From Mycoavidus sp. B2-EB (GTDB lineage: Bacteria > Pseudomonadota > Gammaproteobacteria > Burkholderiales > Burkholderiaceae): 64,000 nt of DNA. Shown in pieces: positions 1 through 9,662 of the stretch (its first letter is position 1; each line of letters starts with the position of its first letter). The stretch covers positions 1,364,001 through 1,428,000 of the forward strand of contig NZ_AP021872.1 in the NCBI RefSeq assembly GCF_014218255.1, given 5' to 3'. Below the pieces are notes generated by a model that had not been told where the DNA came from, did not search any database, and saw only the letters and a list, made by a program, of their open reading frames with translations. The position numbers and the translations under genes are program-made.

Positions 1-1399
1 ATTCAATCTTGGGCCCATAAAAAGCGCCTTCGCCTGGCAACTCTTGCCACTTTAAATTGCAGGCGGATAAAGCCTGACGCAAACCCTCTTCTGCACGCTG
101 CCAATCTGCATCGGAACCCGCGCGCTGCTCAGGGCGTAGCGATAATTTAATTTCAATGTCCGTAAAACCAAAATCTTTATAAATCTCCATCGCCAATGTA
201 TTAAAGGCGATCGATTCAGCAATAATTTGTTCTTCCGTACAAAAAATATGCGCATCGTCTTGTACAAAACCGCGTACACGCATTAAGCCATGTAATGCGC
301 CCGATGGCTCATTACGGTGACACGAACCAAATTCCGCCAAGCGCAGTGGCAAATCACGATATGAGTGCAGCGTGTGATTAAAAACTTGGACATGCCCCGG
401 ACAACTCATCGGTTTAATCGCATAGTCACGTTTTTCAGATTCAGTCGTGAACATATTTTCACGATAGTTCTGCCAATGACCGGAGCGTTCCCATAACCCA
501 CGATCAATCACCTGTGGCGTACGAATTTCACGATAGCCAGCAACGGTAAGGCGAGCTCGCATATATTGTTCAATTTGTTGCCATATCGCCCAGCCTGACG
601 GATGCCAAAATACCATGCCCGGAGCATTATCTTGCAAATGAAAAAGATCAAGCTGCTTGCCAAGTTTGCGATGATCACGCTTTTCAGCTTCTTCTAGCTG
701 GTACAAATAAGCATCTAACTGTTCCTGGGTCGCCCAAGCCGTACCATAAATCCGTTGCAACTGTTGATTACGCGCGTCGCCCCGCCAATATGCGCCAGCT
801 ACTTTCAATAATTTGAAGGCTTTTAATTTACCCGTGTTCGGCACATGCGGGCCGCGGCATAAGTCCGTGAAATCTCCATGCGAATACAATGTAATCACTT
901 CGCCTGGTGGAATTGACTCGATAAGCTCAGCTTTGTAATGTTCGCCAATCCCATTAAAATAATGAATCGCTTGCTCGCGCGGCATTTCTCGGCGCAACAC
1001 CGCTTCGTTGCGCTTCACTAGCTCGCGCATGTGTTTTTCAATTTTCTCAAGGTCTTCTGGCGTGAACGGGCGACTATACGCAAAATCATAATAAAACCCA
1101 TTTTGGATCACAGGTCCGATCGTCACCTGGGCTTCCGGATAAAGGTCTTTAACTGCATAAGCAAGTAAATGAGCTGCTGAATGACGGATGATGTTCAGGC
1201 CCTCTTCATCCTGACCTGTAATAATCGCCAAAGATACATCACGTTCAATGAGCGCTGAAGTATCAACCGGCTTTCCATCAAGGCGCGCGCCAAGCGCTGC
1301 TTTAGCAAGCCCGGGGCTAATTGAGGCCGCCACTTCAGCCACCGAGACTGGGCGCTCAAAGTCACGCACGGAGCCATCAAGTAAATGTACTGAAATCAT
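1..1399 (-). CDS. thrS: Threonyl-tRNA synthetase, N-terminal part (3' end outside window)
   Basis: Charges tRNA-Thr with threonine in the cytoplasm. The reading frame starts at an ATG at 1399 and stays open to the window edge, giving about 466 codons of a protein usually near 635-640 residues. The N terminus has the small TGS domain (starts [15 protein letters not shown]). The editing domain is recognised by the HSAAH (HxxxH) motif encoded near 1165-1180, and the class II catalytic core follows. The catalytic C-terminal part and anticodon-binding domain lie beyond position 1. It is preceded on the same strand by tRNA-Val and its terminator, so thrS probably has its own promoter between 1400 and 1460. 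Confidence 0.96.
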   Translation of the reverse strand, partial: MISVHLLDGSVRDFERPVSVAEVAASISPGLAKAALGARLDGKPVDTSALIERDVSLAIITGQDEEGLNIIRHSAAHLLAYAVKDLYPEAQVTIGPVIQNGFYYDFAYSRPFTPEDLEKIEKHMRELVKRNEAVLRREMPREQAIHYFNGIGEHYKAELIESIPPGEVITLYSHGDFTDLCRGPHVPNTGKLKAFKLLKVAGAYWRGDARNQQLQRIYGTAWATQEQLDAYLYQLEEAEKRDHRKLGKQLDLFHLQDNAPGMVFWHPSGWAIWQQIEQYMRARLTVAGYREIRTPQVIDRGLWERSGHWQNYRENMFTTESEKRDYAIKPMSCPGHVQVFNHTLHSYRDLPLRLAEFGSCHRNEPSGALHGLMRVRGFVQDDAHIFCTEEQIIAESIAFNTLAMEIYKDFGFTDIEIKLSLRPEQRAGSDADWQRAEEGLRQALSACNLKWQELPGEGAFYGPKIE

Positions 1400-1459
1400 C
1401 AAGCGCTCCTAGCCGCCATTTAGAAGCCAATAACTTCTAGCGCAGCTATACAAAAAAGA

Positions 1460-1502
1460 ATAGCAAAAAATGCGGTCTTAACCATCTCCCGTTAAGACCG
1501 CA
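1460..1502 (-). terminator. Rho-independent terminator after tRNA-Val
   Basis: Read on the minus strand, a perfect 12-bp stem (1502-1491 pairing with 1482-1471, arm TGCGGTCTTAAC) with an 8-nt loop is followed at once by six T residues (1470-1465). It lies just downstream of tRNA-Val and upstream of thrS, so it should end the tRNA transcript. It could also act as an attenuator in the thrS leader. Confidence 0.8.
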
Positions 1503-1529
1503 TTAGTGTCAATCAAATGAAATATTCGT

Positions 1530-1606
1530 TGGTAGGCTCGATTGGATTCGAACCAACGACCCCCACCATGTCAAGGTGGTGCTCTAACCAACTGAGCTAC
1601 GAGCCT
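1530..1606 (-). tRNA. tRNA-Val (anticodon GAC)
   Basis: A complete cloverleaf is read on the minus strand: 7-bp acceptor stem AGGCTCG/CGAGCCT, D arm with GTAGCTCAGTTGGTTAGAGC, an anticodon stem around the GAC anticodon (CCTTGACATG), a T arm with GGTTCGAATCC, discriminator A, and an encoded CCA end. It sits between the distal end of the T3SS operon (hrcT) and thrS. A tRNA gene at the edge of a secretion island is a common integration point, but no direct repeat of the tRNA 3' end was found. Confidence 0.97.
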
Positions 1607-1772
1607 AAAGAAGCACGCATTTTAAAGGTTTTTTTTATAAAAGCCAATATCGATTTTTGCTTATAACTCCGCAATGAGAGGCAATTCAAGCTTCAGCATA
1701 TGCCCAAGGTTATCTGCTATCAATGCACATTTGACACATTTGCTCCAGCATAACGATACTACGGCTACCCAC

Positions 1773-2576
1773 TCAATGCGGCTTGCTCAAATTCTGAAAC
1801 TGGGCCGCAATATCTCTGAGGGATAGTTGCGCCTGAACTTGGTTCAGAAAAATACCAATAAAAATCGCCAACATAAACAATGTGATGGTTCCTTTGACAG
1901 GCTGACCATATGCCATAAGATCCAATTTTTCCGCGCCTTTAGCTAAAAATCCGAACGACAAATCGACTAAAACTAAAATCAGCACCATTGGCGCTGCTAG
2001 CTTACAAATAATTTCCATCAATGTATCTGTCTGACGCAAGACGAATGATTCAAGTATCGAGCCTGCTACAGGCGTTAAACTCCCAATCGGCCACCATTGG
2101 AAAGATTGGTAAAGCGCGCCCAGCAAGAAAATCATACCGCCCAAAACCCAAAAAGCGGCAATTGTAAGTTGCTCTAACAAAGAAGAAATAGGGGTACTAA
2201 TATCTTGACGCATTGGGTTACTGATTTGAATATTATTAAAACCCGCCAAATCGTCAATTAATACCCCAATACCAGAAGCCGCCCAAAAAATAGTCGAAGC
2301 AGCAAAACCCAGTATTAACCCTAACATAGCCTCTTTGCCTACGACTAACAGCATCATCAGCGCAGGCATTTCTTGCAAACTCACTGGCTGGCCATAAGCA
2401 ACAAAAGAACCAAACATGATGGCGACACCATTTCTAGCCGTACCTTGCAAAATTTGGTCGCTTAAAGCGGGCAAAACCACTAGGACAATCAAAATTCGCA
2501 CACTGCATAATCCAATCGTCATTAACAACCCAATGAACGATTCCGTAAGATGGTGCAACAATAGCAAGTCTTCCAT
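1773..2576 (-). CDS. hrcT: T3SS export apparatus protein HrcT/SctT
   Basis: Inner-membrane component of the type III export gate, of the FliR/SpaR/YscT family, which forms the pore complex with SctR and SctS. The 267 residues are almost wholly hydrophobic with several predicted membrane segments, and the length fits the family. Conserved-looking stretches include the N-terminal helices (SVRILIVLVVLPALSD) and a loop near residue 115 with NIQISNPM. It is the last gene of the operon, 9 bases after hrpB7, matching the hrpB gene order of Ralstonia and Xanthomonas. The outer-membrane secretin gene hrcC, which can follow here in relatives, is not present. The tRNA-Val gene comes next. Confidence 0.93.
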   Translation of the reverse strand: MEDLLLLHHLTESFIGLLMTIGLCSVRILIVLVVLPALSDQILQGTARNGVAIMFGSFVAYGQPVSLQEMPALMMLLVVGKEAMLGLILGFAASTIFWAASGIGVLIDDLAGFNNIQISNPMRQDISTPISSLLEQLTIAAFWVLGGMIFLLGALYQSFQWWPIGSLTPVAGSILESFVLRQTDTLMEIICKLAAPMVLILVLVDLSFGFLAKGAEKLDLMAYGQPVKGTITLFMLAIFIGIFLNQVQAQLSLRDIAAQFQNLSKPH

Positions 2577-2585
2577 AACCCACTC

Positions 2586-3098
2586 CTAGAGATTATGTTT
2601 TGCGTCATCGCGTAAGCGCCGTTGCGCTAATAAAGCTTCTTCCGCCTCTTCATCTAGTGCATTCTCAGCAGCACGCAATTGTGCACGGCGCGCTACGCTC
2701 ACCAGCTTAGAATAAGCCTCAATTTGCGCCTCGTTTTTGGCTATGCGTTGACGCGTCTCGCGTATTTCTGCTTCTTTGGCTTGCACCGCTTTTTGGAGCG
2801 GTACTAACTCAGCTTCTAGCTGCTTATGCCGCTCATTCACCAGATTAAGATACTGCCAGGCCGCTTCCAATTCAGCGATTTTAAGCAACACCTCGCCACT
2901 CATCATATGACTAATAACAGTCGTACGTGTTTGCTGCTCTTGCAATTGCTCAGCGATTTCGTCATTCTTTGCGGCAACTGCTTGCATCCGCTCAGCATAT
3001 TCGGCGCGTTGCATAGCATAGGTTTTTTCTAGCTTTTCCGCGAGCCGCTTACGCGCAGCGAGCAATGTAGTAAACGCTATCATTCGACGATCTTTCAT
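2586..3098 (-). CDS. hrpB7: T3SS stalk protein HrpB7/SctO
   Basis: Cytoplasmic stalk/chaperone-escort protein of the T3SS ATPase, analogous to YscO and FliJ. The 170 residues are almost entirely charged heptad-like sequence (rich in E, K, Q, R and A), predicting one long antiparallel coiled coil, as in FliJ-type proteins. Sequence identity in this family is very low, so the call rests on size, coiled-coil character and position between hrcN and hrcT. Its start overlaps the hrcN stop by 4 bases (ATGA), implying translational coupling. Confidence 0.85.
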   Translation of the reverse strand: MKDRRMIAFTTLLAARKRLAEKLEKTYAMQRAEYAERMQAVAAKNDEIAEQLQEQQTRTTVISHMMSGEVLLKIAELEAAWQYLNLVNERHKQLEAELVPLQKAVQAKEAEIRETRQRIAKNEAQIEAYSKLVSVARRAQLRAAENALDEEAEEALLAQRRLRDDAKHNL

Positions 3099-4426
3099 TC
3101 GCTGACGAGCTCCTGTAGCGTTTCAATGGTCTCCATCGGATCGGCAAGCGCATCTGTGCGCTGCGTTAGCAAACTACGGATCGCCTCGATTTTTGAGATT
3201 GCCTCATCTGCCACAGGGTCACTGCCTGGTTGATATTCACCAAGCTGTAATAGGGTTTCTACTTCACGATGCTTGGCCAATAAACGTCGCACGCGCGCCG
3301 CCGCCTCCCGGTGCGACTCTGGAGTAACCTGATGCATAACGCGCGATAAGCTGCCCAGCACGTCAATTGCCGGGTACTGATTACGGGCAGCAATCTCACG
3401 CGATAAAATAATATGGCCATCAAGAATACTGCGCACTTCCTCAGCCACTGGATCGCTACTATCTTCATCTTCCATAAGCACCGTATAGAGTGCTGTAATA
3501 GAACCTTTATCTGATGTGCCTGCACGCTCTAGCAAACGCGGCAATTCCGCAAATAGCGAAGGGGGAAAGCCACGCCGGGTAGGCGGCTCGCCCGCCGCTA
3601 ACCCAATTTCACGCTGTGCACGCGCAAAACGAGTCAAGGAATCCATCATTAACAGAACACGTAATCCTTGATCACGAAAATATTCAGCAATCGTAGTCGC
3701 TACATAACTGGCCTTCGCGCGTTCAATTGAAGAACGGTCTGAGGTTGCACAGACAACCACCGAGCGCGCTAACGCTGTTTCGCCAAGGATCTGCTCAATA
3801 AATTCACGTACTTCACGACCGCGCTCGCCAATTAATGCGATGACACTCACATCACAGGCTGAGCCTCGCGCAAACATGCCCATCAGCGTGCTTTTGCCTA
3901 CTCCGGCCGGGGCAAAGACCCCTACTCGCTGACCATCGCCGAATGTCATAAATGCATCCACTGCGCGCACACCCGTATAAAACGGCTCGTCGATTAACCG
4001 ACGACTCATTGGGTCAGGTGGATCGGCTAAAATCGGCCGCAGTGCCTCATATTCAAGTGGACCACGCTGATCAATAGGTGCGCCTAGCGCATCAATCACA
4101 CGGCCCAACAGTTGCGGCCCAACTTTAACGGATAGCGGACGCCCTAGACCCATTACGCGGGTAGCGCGTGAGAGGTGGGTTAAGCTACCAAAAGGGGAAA
4201 GAATTGCAACGTTCTGGGCAAAACCAACCACTTCAGCATATTGCAGTAGCTTGCCCTCTGGACTGCGCAATTCGCACATCTCGCCCAGTTTAACCTCAAT
4301 ACCTGTAGCGCGAATCAGCGTACCGGTGACTTCGATGACTTTGCCAGCTTGCTGGACAGACGGCCGTAACCTGAGCTCGTGCTCAATTAAATCAGTCAGG
4401 CCTTGAAAATCGCGCAATTGTTTCAT
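3095..4426 (-). CDS. hrcN: T3SS ATPase HrcN/SctN
   Basis: Hexameric ATPase that docks chaperone-effector complexes and unfolds substrates at the base of the injectisome. It resembles the F1 beta subunit: Walker [10 protein letters not shown] at residues 172-180, Walker B LRVLLMMD near 255-262, followed by [20 protein letters not shown], typical of SctN/FliI. The 443 residues match the family length. The N-terminal beta-barrel region and the C-terminal helical region are both present and no key residue is missing. It is flanked by the stator hrpB5 and the stalk hrpB7, the canonical arrangement. Confidence 0.97.
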   Translation of the reverse strand: MKQLRDFQGLTDLIEHELRLRPSVQQAGKVIEVTGTLIRATGIEVKLGEMCELRSPEGKLLQYAEVVGFAQNVAILSPFGSLTHLSRATRVMGLGRPLSVKVGPQLLGRVIDALGAPIDQRGPLEYEALRPILADPPDPMSRRLIDEPFYTGVRAVDAFMTFGDGQRVGVFAPAGVGKSTLMGMFARGSACDVSVIALIGERGREVREFIEQILGETALARSVVVCATSDRSSIERAKASYVATTIAEYFRDQGLRVLLMMDSLTRFARAQREIGLAAGEPPTRRGFPPSLFAELPRLLERAGTSDKGSITALYTVLMEDEDSSDPVAEEVRSILDGHIILSREIAARNQYPAIDVLGSLSRVMHQVTPESHREAAARVRRLLAKHREVETLLQLGEYQPGSDPVADEAISKIEAIRSLLTQRTDALADPMETIETLQELVSE

Positions 4427-4431
4427 TTGAT

Positions 4432-5421
4432 CTAACCTGCAGACGGTGGATGAGGTTTTGTAGAAACTTTTTCAGAACTGACTTTGTCTGGATCTTTTTC
4501 ATCTAAACCTTCCTTGTTTGGATCTTCCTCATCTGAATCTTCCTCGTCTGAATCTTCCTCGTCTGAATCTTCCTCGTCTGAATCTTCCTCGTCTGAATCT
4601 TCCTCGTCTGAATCTTCCTCGTCTGGATCTTCCTCGTCTAAATCTTCGTCATCCAGCTCTTCTTGATTTTCATTAAACTCTTCTTCCTCTAACTGCTGCT
4701 CATCGAATGCTTCTTCATCTACATTCACCTCGCTGGCTACAGCGTGGGGCGCTTGCGCAATGTCTGTGGTGAGAGCTCGCTCAATAGCAGCGCGTAGCGC
4801 TTGCAATTGAATGTCTAAACTTGCATCGACAATGCCAAAATCAGATTCACAGATGCACGCTCCGAGCGCAAGTCGCCTATCTGAGCGCACAATTAATTTG
4901 ATTGGCCGGCCTAATTGACCTAGCTTACTGACAAATTTTTCAAAGGTCTGTTGAGCCGCTTCGAGCTGAGATGGATTAACCGAGACAGCAAGCGAAGAAG
5001 CGCCCTCAACAATTTGATCCAAAGTCGACAGAGCGCGCACAAATAAGGTTTTGGTATCTTCTGTTTGCACTATTTGCTCAACCGCTGAGATGACCAATCC
5101 TGCCAGCCGCTCGCGCATGCGCAAACGAATCTGCTGATAATCACTCATGGCCGCTAAAGCGCGTTCATACCATTCCTCAACCGCCTGCGCTTGGCCTTCC
5201 GCATACCCTTTTTTGTAAGCGTTTTCATATGCTTCTTTAGCTTTCTCTTCGAGTTCGCGCTGCCCTTGTTCTCGCTCGCCAGCGAGTGCTGCAAAGCCAT
5301 CCTCCAGCTCAAGCAAACGCCCAAGCGCAGCAGCAGGAATCACCTCTCCCTCAATGCCGATGCCTGCTTGCGCGAGCTTGGCAGCATTAGCGCGCTTTGG
5401 ATAGCGCAGCCAGATCAACAT
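4432..5421 (-). CDS. hrpB5: T3SS stator HrpB5/SctL with a long acidic C-terminal tail
   Basis: Stator that regulates the SctN ATPase and belongs to the cytoplasmic sorting platform (HrpE/YscL/FliH family). Residues 1 to about 225 look like a normal SctL: an N-terminal segment, an E/A/Q-rich helix (about 50-100), then the globular C-terminal domain ending near [12 protein letters not shown]. After about residue 230 comes an unusual extra tail of roughly 100 residues made mostly of D and E, with eight DEED units, six of them identical DEEDS, ending in a K/P/S-rich segment. The tail is encoded by a 15-bp tandem repeat. Its last codons lie 5 bases before hrcN, so the extension is the true end of the gene, not a read into a neighbour. 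Confidence 0.9.
   Translation of the reverse strand: MLIWLRYPKRANAAKLAQAGIGIEGEVIPAAALGRLLELEDGFAALAGEREQGQRELEEKAKEAYENAYKKGYAEGQAQAVEEWYERALAAMSDYQQIRLRMRERLAGLVISAVEQIVQTEDTKTLFVRALSTLDQIVEGASSLAVSVNPSQLEAAQQTFEKFVSKLGQLGRPIKLIVRSDRRLALGACICESDFGIVDASLDIQLQALRAAIERALTTDIAQAPHAVASEVNVDEEAFDEQQLEEEEFNENQEELDDEDLDEEDPDEEDSDEEDSDEEDSDEEDSDEEDSDEEDSDEEDPNKEGLDEKDPDKVSSEKVSTKPHPPSAG
4517..4651 (-). repeat. 15-bp tandem repeat inside hrpB5
   Basis: Six identical 15-bp units (plus-strand unit TCTGAATCTTCCTCG) run from 4532 to 4621, with one diverged unit before (4517) and two after (4622, 4637). Each unit encodes the five residues SDEED on the minus strand, so a change in copy number keeps the frame. 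Perfect head-to-tail copies suggest recent expansion by strand slippage. Confidence 0.95.
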
Positions 5422-6104
5422 AGCTCCCCCCCATTTAAATCAGGCAACATTGCCAACACCGCCTCACTGCCATTAGGATCAAATCGCGCATCAATACCGC
5501 CATCTTGCTTGCGCGTCGCCATGACCCATGGCAACGGTGCCTGCTCGCGTGGAAAATGCATTTTCAACCAAGCAAACGGGCCGGTTGGCACCCATATGCG
5601 ATCACGCCCAAATAAACAAAGCCCTTCCCATTCAAGCTCTGCTTGCTGCAAAGCAGCGAACGGTTTCATCTCAAACGAACGCTCCAACAGCCCTGTTTGC
5701 GGAGATCCGGGTAAAGCCATCAGTTGATCCAACTCCGCCGCATCCAGCCAAGTACGCAGTAGTGCTCGGCTTTTCCGGTCAATACTGTGACGCAGCTCAC
5801 TACGACGAAACGCCAATGCCCGCAAACGGAAACACTGTAATGCCTGGGGACTCGCTAAAGCGCCTAACTTACCTGACAGCCCTTGGAAGTCGTGCAATCG
5901 AGGGAGTTTTATATCTGCCAGCGCAAATAAAGCACGCGTACATTTAAGTCCCTCGCCCTGGTAACCGAGCCCCGCCAGCTTAGCTAATCCACCCCACCAA
6001 GAGGCATGAATATAGCGCGGCAACACCGTAAGATTTCTACTATAAGCGGCAATTAATGCAGCATACTCTTGGTGTGTAGCAAGTAGCGACTCCTGTGCAA
6101 CCAT
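5415..6104 (-). CDS. hrpB4: T3SS sorting-platform protein HrpB4/SctK
   Basis: Predicted cytoplasmic sorting-platform component linking the SctQ pods to the inner-membrane ring (SctK family). The family is poorly conserved, so the call depends mainly on position between hrcJ and hrpB5 and on size (about 229 residues). The ATG at 6104 is preferred over the in-frame TTG at 6113 because a GGGAG sequence lies about 10 bases upstream. The 3' end overlaps the hrpB5 start by 7 bases, indicating coupling. No signal peptide or membrane segment is evident. Confidence in the T3SS role is high, in the exact family moderate. Confidence 0.82.
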   Translation of the reverse strand: MVAQESLLATHQEYAALIAAYSRNLTVLPRYIHASWWGGLAKLAGLGYQGEGLKCTRALFALADIKLPRLHDFQGLSGKLGALASPQALQCFRLRALAFRRSELRHSIDRKSRALLRTWLDAAELDQLMALPGSPQTGLLERSFEMKPFAALQQAELEWEGLCLFGRDRIWVPTGPFAWLKMHFPREQAPLPWVMATRKQDGGIDARFDPNGSEAVLAMLPDLNGGELC

Positions 6105-6143
6105 GGTGCCCAACTCCCATTTTGCTTTTGATTAGAGTCAAAT

Positions 6144-6947
6144 TTATGACCCACTCGCATTTTTCTTGCGTGAACCTTTTGTCAATGTTTGGACTTGCTG
6201 CACAATTTTACGTAAATGTTGATTTGCCATCAGCACATCACGTTTTAACCAAGCTAATACGGCACCCGCTCCAACTAGTAACGCGATGAACACGATGCAG
6301 AGTGTTTTTAGCCAGCCTACGGCATTGTCTGGATTAGCGATTGCCGTATTAATGGGCTCCGCAGGTACAGTAATTACGCTCACTTGCTCGTAAGATAAGC
6401 CTTCAATGCTATGCACCACCAAATTTTTGATTTGCGGCGAGAGCGTAGCGACATTCGCGTCAGGGCGATATTTAATGAATACCGATGCCGAAGAAGGTTG
6501 TGCATGCTGCGCTAGCGGATCATTATTAGGCAATACAATATGCACACGAGCGGTCACTACGCCATCTATTTCTGATAGCGTGCGTGAAAGCTCTTGTGAA
6601 ACACCATAAATAAAACGCACCCGCTCTTCAGTTGGAGTCGATACCAAACCGTCTTTCTTAAACATATCCCCTAAATTAGAGAACTTTTGCTGAGGTAGTC
6701 CTTTAGCGCGCAACACTTCCATTGCGCGCACCACTTGATCGCCCGAAACAGCAATGCTCCAGGTCTTGCCACCATCAGGACTCGATTTACGCGCATCCAC
6801 ACCTGCTTGCAGTAGCGCAACGATCATTTCATTTGCGTCATGTTCACCCAGGTTGCCATAAAGCTCTTTCTGGCAAGCCGCCAGCAGCGCTATTAGCGCA
6901 ATCGCGGCGAACAAGCGCCAACGTCTGCCAAACTGGGTATAAAACAT
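6144..6947 (-). CDS. hrcJ: T3SS inner-ring lipoprotein HrcJ/SctJ
   Basis: Forms the periplasmic inner-membrane ring of the injectisome (YscJ/PrgK/FliF family). The N terminus is a lipoprotein signal ending in the lipobox LAAC, with the acylated Cys at residue 25. The ring-building domains follow, with a typical family segment [15 protein letters not shown] and [13 protein letters not shown]-terminal membrane anchor is present ([20 protein letters not shown]), then a short basic cytoplasmic tail. The 267 residues match the family. It starts 2 bases downstream of the hrpB2 stop. Confidence 0.96.
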   Translation of the reverse strand: MFYTQFGRRWRLFAAIALIALLAACQKELYGNLGEHDANEMIVALLQAGVDARKSSPDGGKTWSIAVSGDQVVRAMEVLRAKGLPQQKFSNLGDMFKKDGLVSTPTEERVRFIYGVSQELSRTLSEIDGVVTARVHIVLPNNDPLAQHAQPSSASVFIKYRPDANVATLSPQIKNLVVHSIEGLSYEQVSVITVPAEPINTAIANPDNAVGWLKTLCIVFIALLVGAGAVLAWLKRDVLMANQHLRKIVQQVQTLTKGSRKKNASGS

Positions 6948-6949
6948 AG

Positions 6950-7348
6950 TTATTGATTCCTGAAAAGAGTCTCAACTGATTTTTTAGCACCATCTACGAC
7001 GGCTAATTTGCCTTGCATATTAAAGTTAGTCGTCATCATTTCTAGCGAAACTTGCATCGAGGCCGCGTGCATTTGTTGTGGACTCATATTGGGCATATTA
7101 TCGATCAAGCCAATCGCATTTTGCATCGAATGTCGTAGCATTGCATCTTGTTCTTGTGCAACTTGGCCAATCACGGATACACCGTGCGAAGTCTGTTCCG
7201 AGGCAACGAGTAGGCTATCGCCATTTAACATTCCTTCAAATTTTTGTACCTGCGCTTCGTTTTGTTGGGCAACATAAGTCGGATTGCTAAGCGAGGTTAA
7301 GTCAGACGGCATGGCAGAAGTTACCTGCGCAGTTAAGAAAGGATCCAT
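6950..7348 (-). CDS. hrpB2: T3SS inner-rod protein HrpB2/SctI
   Basis: Early-secreted protein that makes the periplasmic inner rod/needle adaptor in Hrp2 systems. At 132 residues it has the expected size. It has no signal peptide, is polar at the N terminus, and ends in the helical stretch typical of the group ([20 protein letters not shown]), with a short C-terminal tail ending in ETLFRNQ. It lies between hrpB1 and hrcJ as in Ralstonia and Xanthomonas. Confidence 0.9.
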   Translation of the reverse strand: MDPFLTAQVTSAMPSDLTSLSNPTYVAQQNEAQVQKFEGMLNGDSLLVASEQTSHGVSVIGQVAQEQDAMLRHSMQNAIGLIDNMPNMSPQQMHAASMQVSLEMMTTNFNMQGKLAVVDGAKKSVETLFRNQ

Positions 7349-7384
7349 GATTTATACTCCTCAAAACTCACTAAAATTTAAACA

Positions 7385-7912
7385 TTAGGCACGTGGGAAA
7401 TATTCAGTACTTGTATTAAGAGCCTCTACCTGCGCTGCTGAGCCCTCTTCCAGACTCTTAACCGTTTGTATTTCATTGGGGTCAAGCCTACCCTCAGCAA
7501 ACGCTATGTATTCTTGCAGCAAAGCAATCAATTTCACCGCTTCTGGCGGTTCGTTGGCTTCTATCACTTCGTCAGCCAGAATGCTCCATTTAGGATCTCG
7601 CTGCCTCAATAAGCAAAAAGCCAAGAGGGCTTTACCATAATTAAAATTGGGCCGTAGACTAATAATGCGATTAAGCGTCCTGACCGCATCATCAAGTAAG
7701 CCTCGCTTCATAAGTAGCATGGCGTCATAGACTTCAAACTCAAGTAAATTCGGCCGCAAAATGCGTACAACGTTGATCATCAATTCAATATCACCTGGGT
7801 CTGGCCCATCACCATCTTTTGCTTGAAAAGTGCCGTCGCCAGCAAGCGCAGCACTAATCACATCGATCAAGCCCCAGATCACTTCATCATCACAATCAAG
7901 GTAGGTCATCAT
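7385..7912 (-). CDS. hrpB1: T3SS protein HrpB1 (HrpB1/HrpK family)
   Basis: First gene of the T3SS operon. HrpB1 of Xanthomonas is a periplasmic, peptidoglycan-binding accessory protein without a normal signal peptide. The same character is seen here: 175 residues, no signal sequence, and TPR-like helices (RGLLDDAVRTLNRIISLRPNFNYGKALLAFCLL in two halves around residues 78-110). Two consecutive ATG codons (7912, 7909) are possible starts, preceded by an AAGAGAGAG ribosome site. Transcription is predicted from the PIP-box promoter 60 bases upstream. Confidence 0.9.
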   Translation of the reverse strand: MMTYLDCDDEVIWGLIDVISAALAGDGTFQAKDGDGPDPGDIELMINVVRILRPNLLEFEVYDAMLLMKRGLLDDAVRTLNRIISLRPNFNYGKALLAFCLLRQRDPKWSILADEVIEANEPPEAVKLIALLQEYIAFAEGRLDPNEIQTVKSLEEGSAAQVEALNTSTEYFPRA

Positions 7913-7972
7913 GCTCTCTCTTAGTTAGCGCATCGACTACTTCTAGGCAATGCAGAGTTCAAATATGCCTTG

Positions 7973-8033
7973 AGCATAAGCAAGCCGTACTTAATCTGGG
8001 CGATCAAACCGAAATTATGGTACGTGAAGCGAA
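7973..8033 (-). promoter_or_regulatory. PIP/hrpII box promoter of the hrpB operon
   Basis: On the minus strand TTCGC (8033-8029), 15 bases, then TTCGG (8013-8009) match the plant-inducible promoter box TTCGC-N15-TTCGC at 9 of 10 positions, and the Ralstonia hrpII box TTCG-N16-TTCG exactly. Thirty bases downstream is TATGCT (7978-7973), a match to the YANNNT -10 element at the known 30-32 base spacing. It lies 60 bases before the hrpB1 ATG, the expected site for an AraC-type activator (HrpX/HrpB). Confidence 0.88.
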
Positions 8034-8177
8034 GTCGTTTGAATAACGACTCCTTAGAGGTTTAGCGGATAAGGAAGATGCTGCCCCGAATATCGTGAGC
8101 CGCCCTTCTGGCACTCCCTCACACACTAAGCAATTTTTTCTTAGCGCAAAAAGGATGCCAGTTTTCACGCATTGATA

Positions 8178-8522
8178 TTATTTTTTATCAGCGGGGCGAG
8201 ACTTGCCGACTATATTTGATTTGACAGTAATCGGTGATTTTACTGCAGTGCCAATGGCCAGCCCTTGCTGTTGGAGCTTAGCCACTGACTTTTGGCCCAA
8301 TCCCTTCACGCGCGCAGCTAAATCGGCCATATCTTGATATGGGCCATGCGTATCACGTTCTCTAACAATAGCCTCTGCTTTGACCGAGTTAACCCCTTTT
8401 ATGCTTTGCAAAGTGGCTGCATTAGCCGCATTCACATCGACTGCGACTTGCGCATAGGCGGAATGGATAACGCTGATGAAGGTTGTTAGGATGGATACAA
8501 TAAATAACAGATTTTTGAGCAT
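8178..8522 (-). CDS. ComEA-like helix-hairpin-helix DNA-binding protein
   Basis: A 114-residue exported protein with an N-terminal signal peptide (cleavage expected after SAYAQ, near residue 25) and a helix-hairpin-helix domain: VDVNAANAATLQSIKGVNSVKA and VKGLGQKSVAKLQQ, with the usual GPYQ/DMADLAARVKGLG spacing. ComEA-type proteins bind incoming DNA in the periplasm during natural transformation, though many bacteria carry such a domain without known competence. The tail is basic. It sits next to hldD. Whether the organism is transformable cannot be judged here. Confidence 0.85.
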   Translation of the reverse strand: MLKNLLFIVSILTTFISVIHSAYAQVAVDVNAANAATLQSIKGVNSVKAEAIVRERDTHGPYQDMADLAARVKGLGQKSVAKLQQQGLAIGTAVKSPITVKSNIVGKSRPADKK

Positions 8523-8608
8523 GCTGGCTCTCCTTTGGCAGTGTGATTAACGCAATGCCCTAGTTAGCATTGCTTAAGGAGACCAGTGTAGGCGCTATGC
8601 GCAATCAA

Positions 8609-9601
8609 TTATAGCTGGCCAATCAGCCAATTTACATAACGTGTAACGCCTTGCTCAACATTCAAAAATGGGGCGCTATAGCCAATTTTGCGTAACTGCG
8701 TTAAATCAGCTTGGGTAAAACATTGATATTTGCCGCGTAGCGCATCTGGAAAAGGGATATATTCAATCAAGCCCTGCGCCACCAGCTCTGCAAGCGGTAA
8801 AGCCGCTTCACCACCGGCGCGGCGCAAAGCATTCACCACACTTACCGCAATATCATTAAAAGGCTGAGCTCGGCCACTCCCCAAATTAAAAATGCCTGAT
8901 TGCTGAGGATGATCGAAGAAGTGCAAATTCACTTTGACGACATCTTCGACCGATACAAAATCACGCAGCTGCTGCCCAGCTGCATAGCCATTGTACTCGC
9001 CAAATAGTTTCACCCGGCCCTGCGCCCGAAATTCATTAAAATTATGCAAAGCGACCGAGGCCATACGTCCTTTATGAGCTTCACCGGGTCCATAAACATT
9101 AAAATAGCGAAAACCAGCAATCTGAGTTTGTGTCATCGGCAATTTGCGACGTACAAATTGATCGAATAAGAATTTAGAGTAGCCATAAACATTCAGTGGC
9201 CGCTCGCAAGTACGCGTTTCGGTGAAGTGCTGGCTCCCTCCGTAAATCGCCGCAGATGATGCGTATAAGAAAGGAATCTGTTGCACACCGCAGATTTCGA
9301 GCAATGAGCGGCTATACGCAAAGTTATTCTCCATCATATAACGACCATCGCTAGCCATCGTATCCGAACACGCGCCTTGATGAAAAACCGCACGTATTCT
9401 GCCAAACGCACCGCGCGCAAAACGTTCGATAAATTCAGTTTTATCGAGATAATCTGCGAGCTCACACTCCACTAAATTTTTAAATTTATCAGAACGCGTT
9501 AAATTATCGACTGCAATAATATTATCTTCGCCACGCGCGTTTAAAGCTTTGACCAGATTACTACCAATAAAACCCGCGGCACCCGTTACAATCAAAGTCA
9601 T
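8609..9601 (-). CDS. hldD: ADP-L-glycero-D-manno-heptose 6-epimerase
   Basis: Converts ADP-D-glycero-D-manno-heptose to the L-glycero form, the last step in making the heptose donor for the LPS inner core. An extended short-chain dehydrogenase fold: NADP-binding GAAGFIGSN at the N terminus and catalytic YGYSK (Tyr and Lys) near residue 140. Family-specific segments include HQGACSDT and [19 protein letters not shown]. The ATG at 9601 is taken as the start; the codon before it is TTG. It pairs with hldA just upstream and with the heptosyltransferase waaC at 41559. Confidence 0.97.
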   Translation of the reverse strand: MTLIVTGAAGFIGSNLVKALNARGEDNIIAVDNLTRSDKFKNLVECELADYLDKTEFIERFARGAFGRIRAVFHQGACSDTMASDGRYMMENNFAYSRSLLEICGVQQIPFLYASSAAIYGGSQHFTETRTCERPLNVYGYSKFLFDQFVRRKLPMTQTQIAGFRYFNVYGPGEAHKGRMASVALHNFNEFRAQGRVKLFGEYNGYAAGQQLRDFVSVEDVVKVNLHFFDHPQQSGIFNLGSGRAQPFNDIAVSVVNALRRAGGEAALPLAELVAQGLIEYIPFPDALRGKYQCFTQADLTQLRKIGYSAPFLNVEQGVTRYVNWLIGQL

Positions 9602-9662
9602 CAATATATTCCTTACAGTTTTAAGCTACCTCGTGGCAAGACATCTGATCACCTATGCAGCA

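Noticed and set aside
4484..4666. Plus-strand frame coding for a nearly pure Ser/Glu protein
   Set aside because: It is the antisense reading of the 15-bp repeat encoding the hrpB5 acidic tail, with no ribosome site or independent context.
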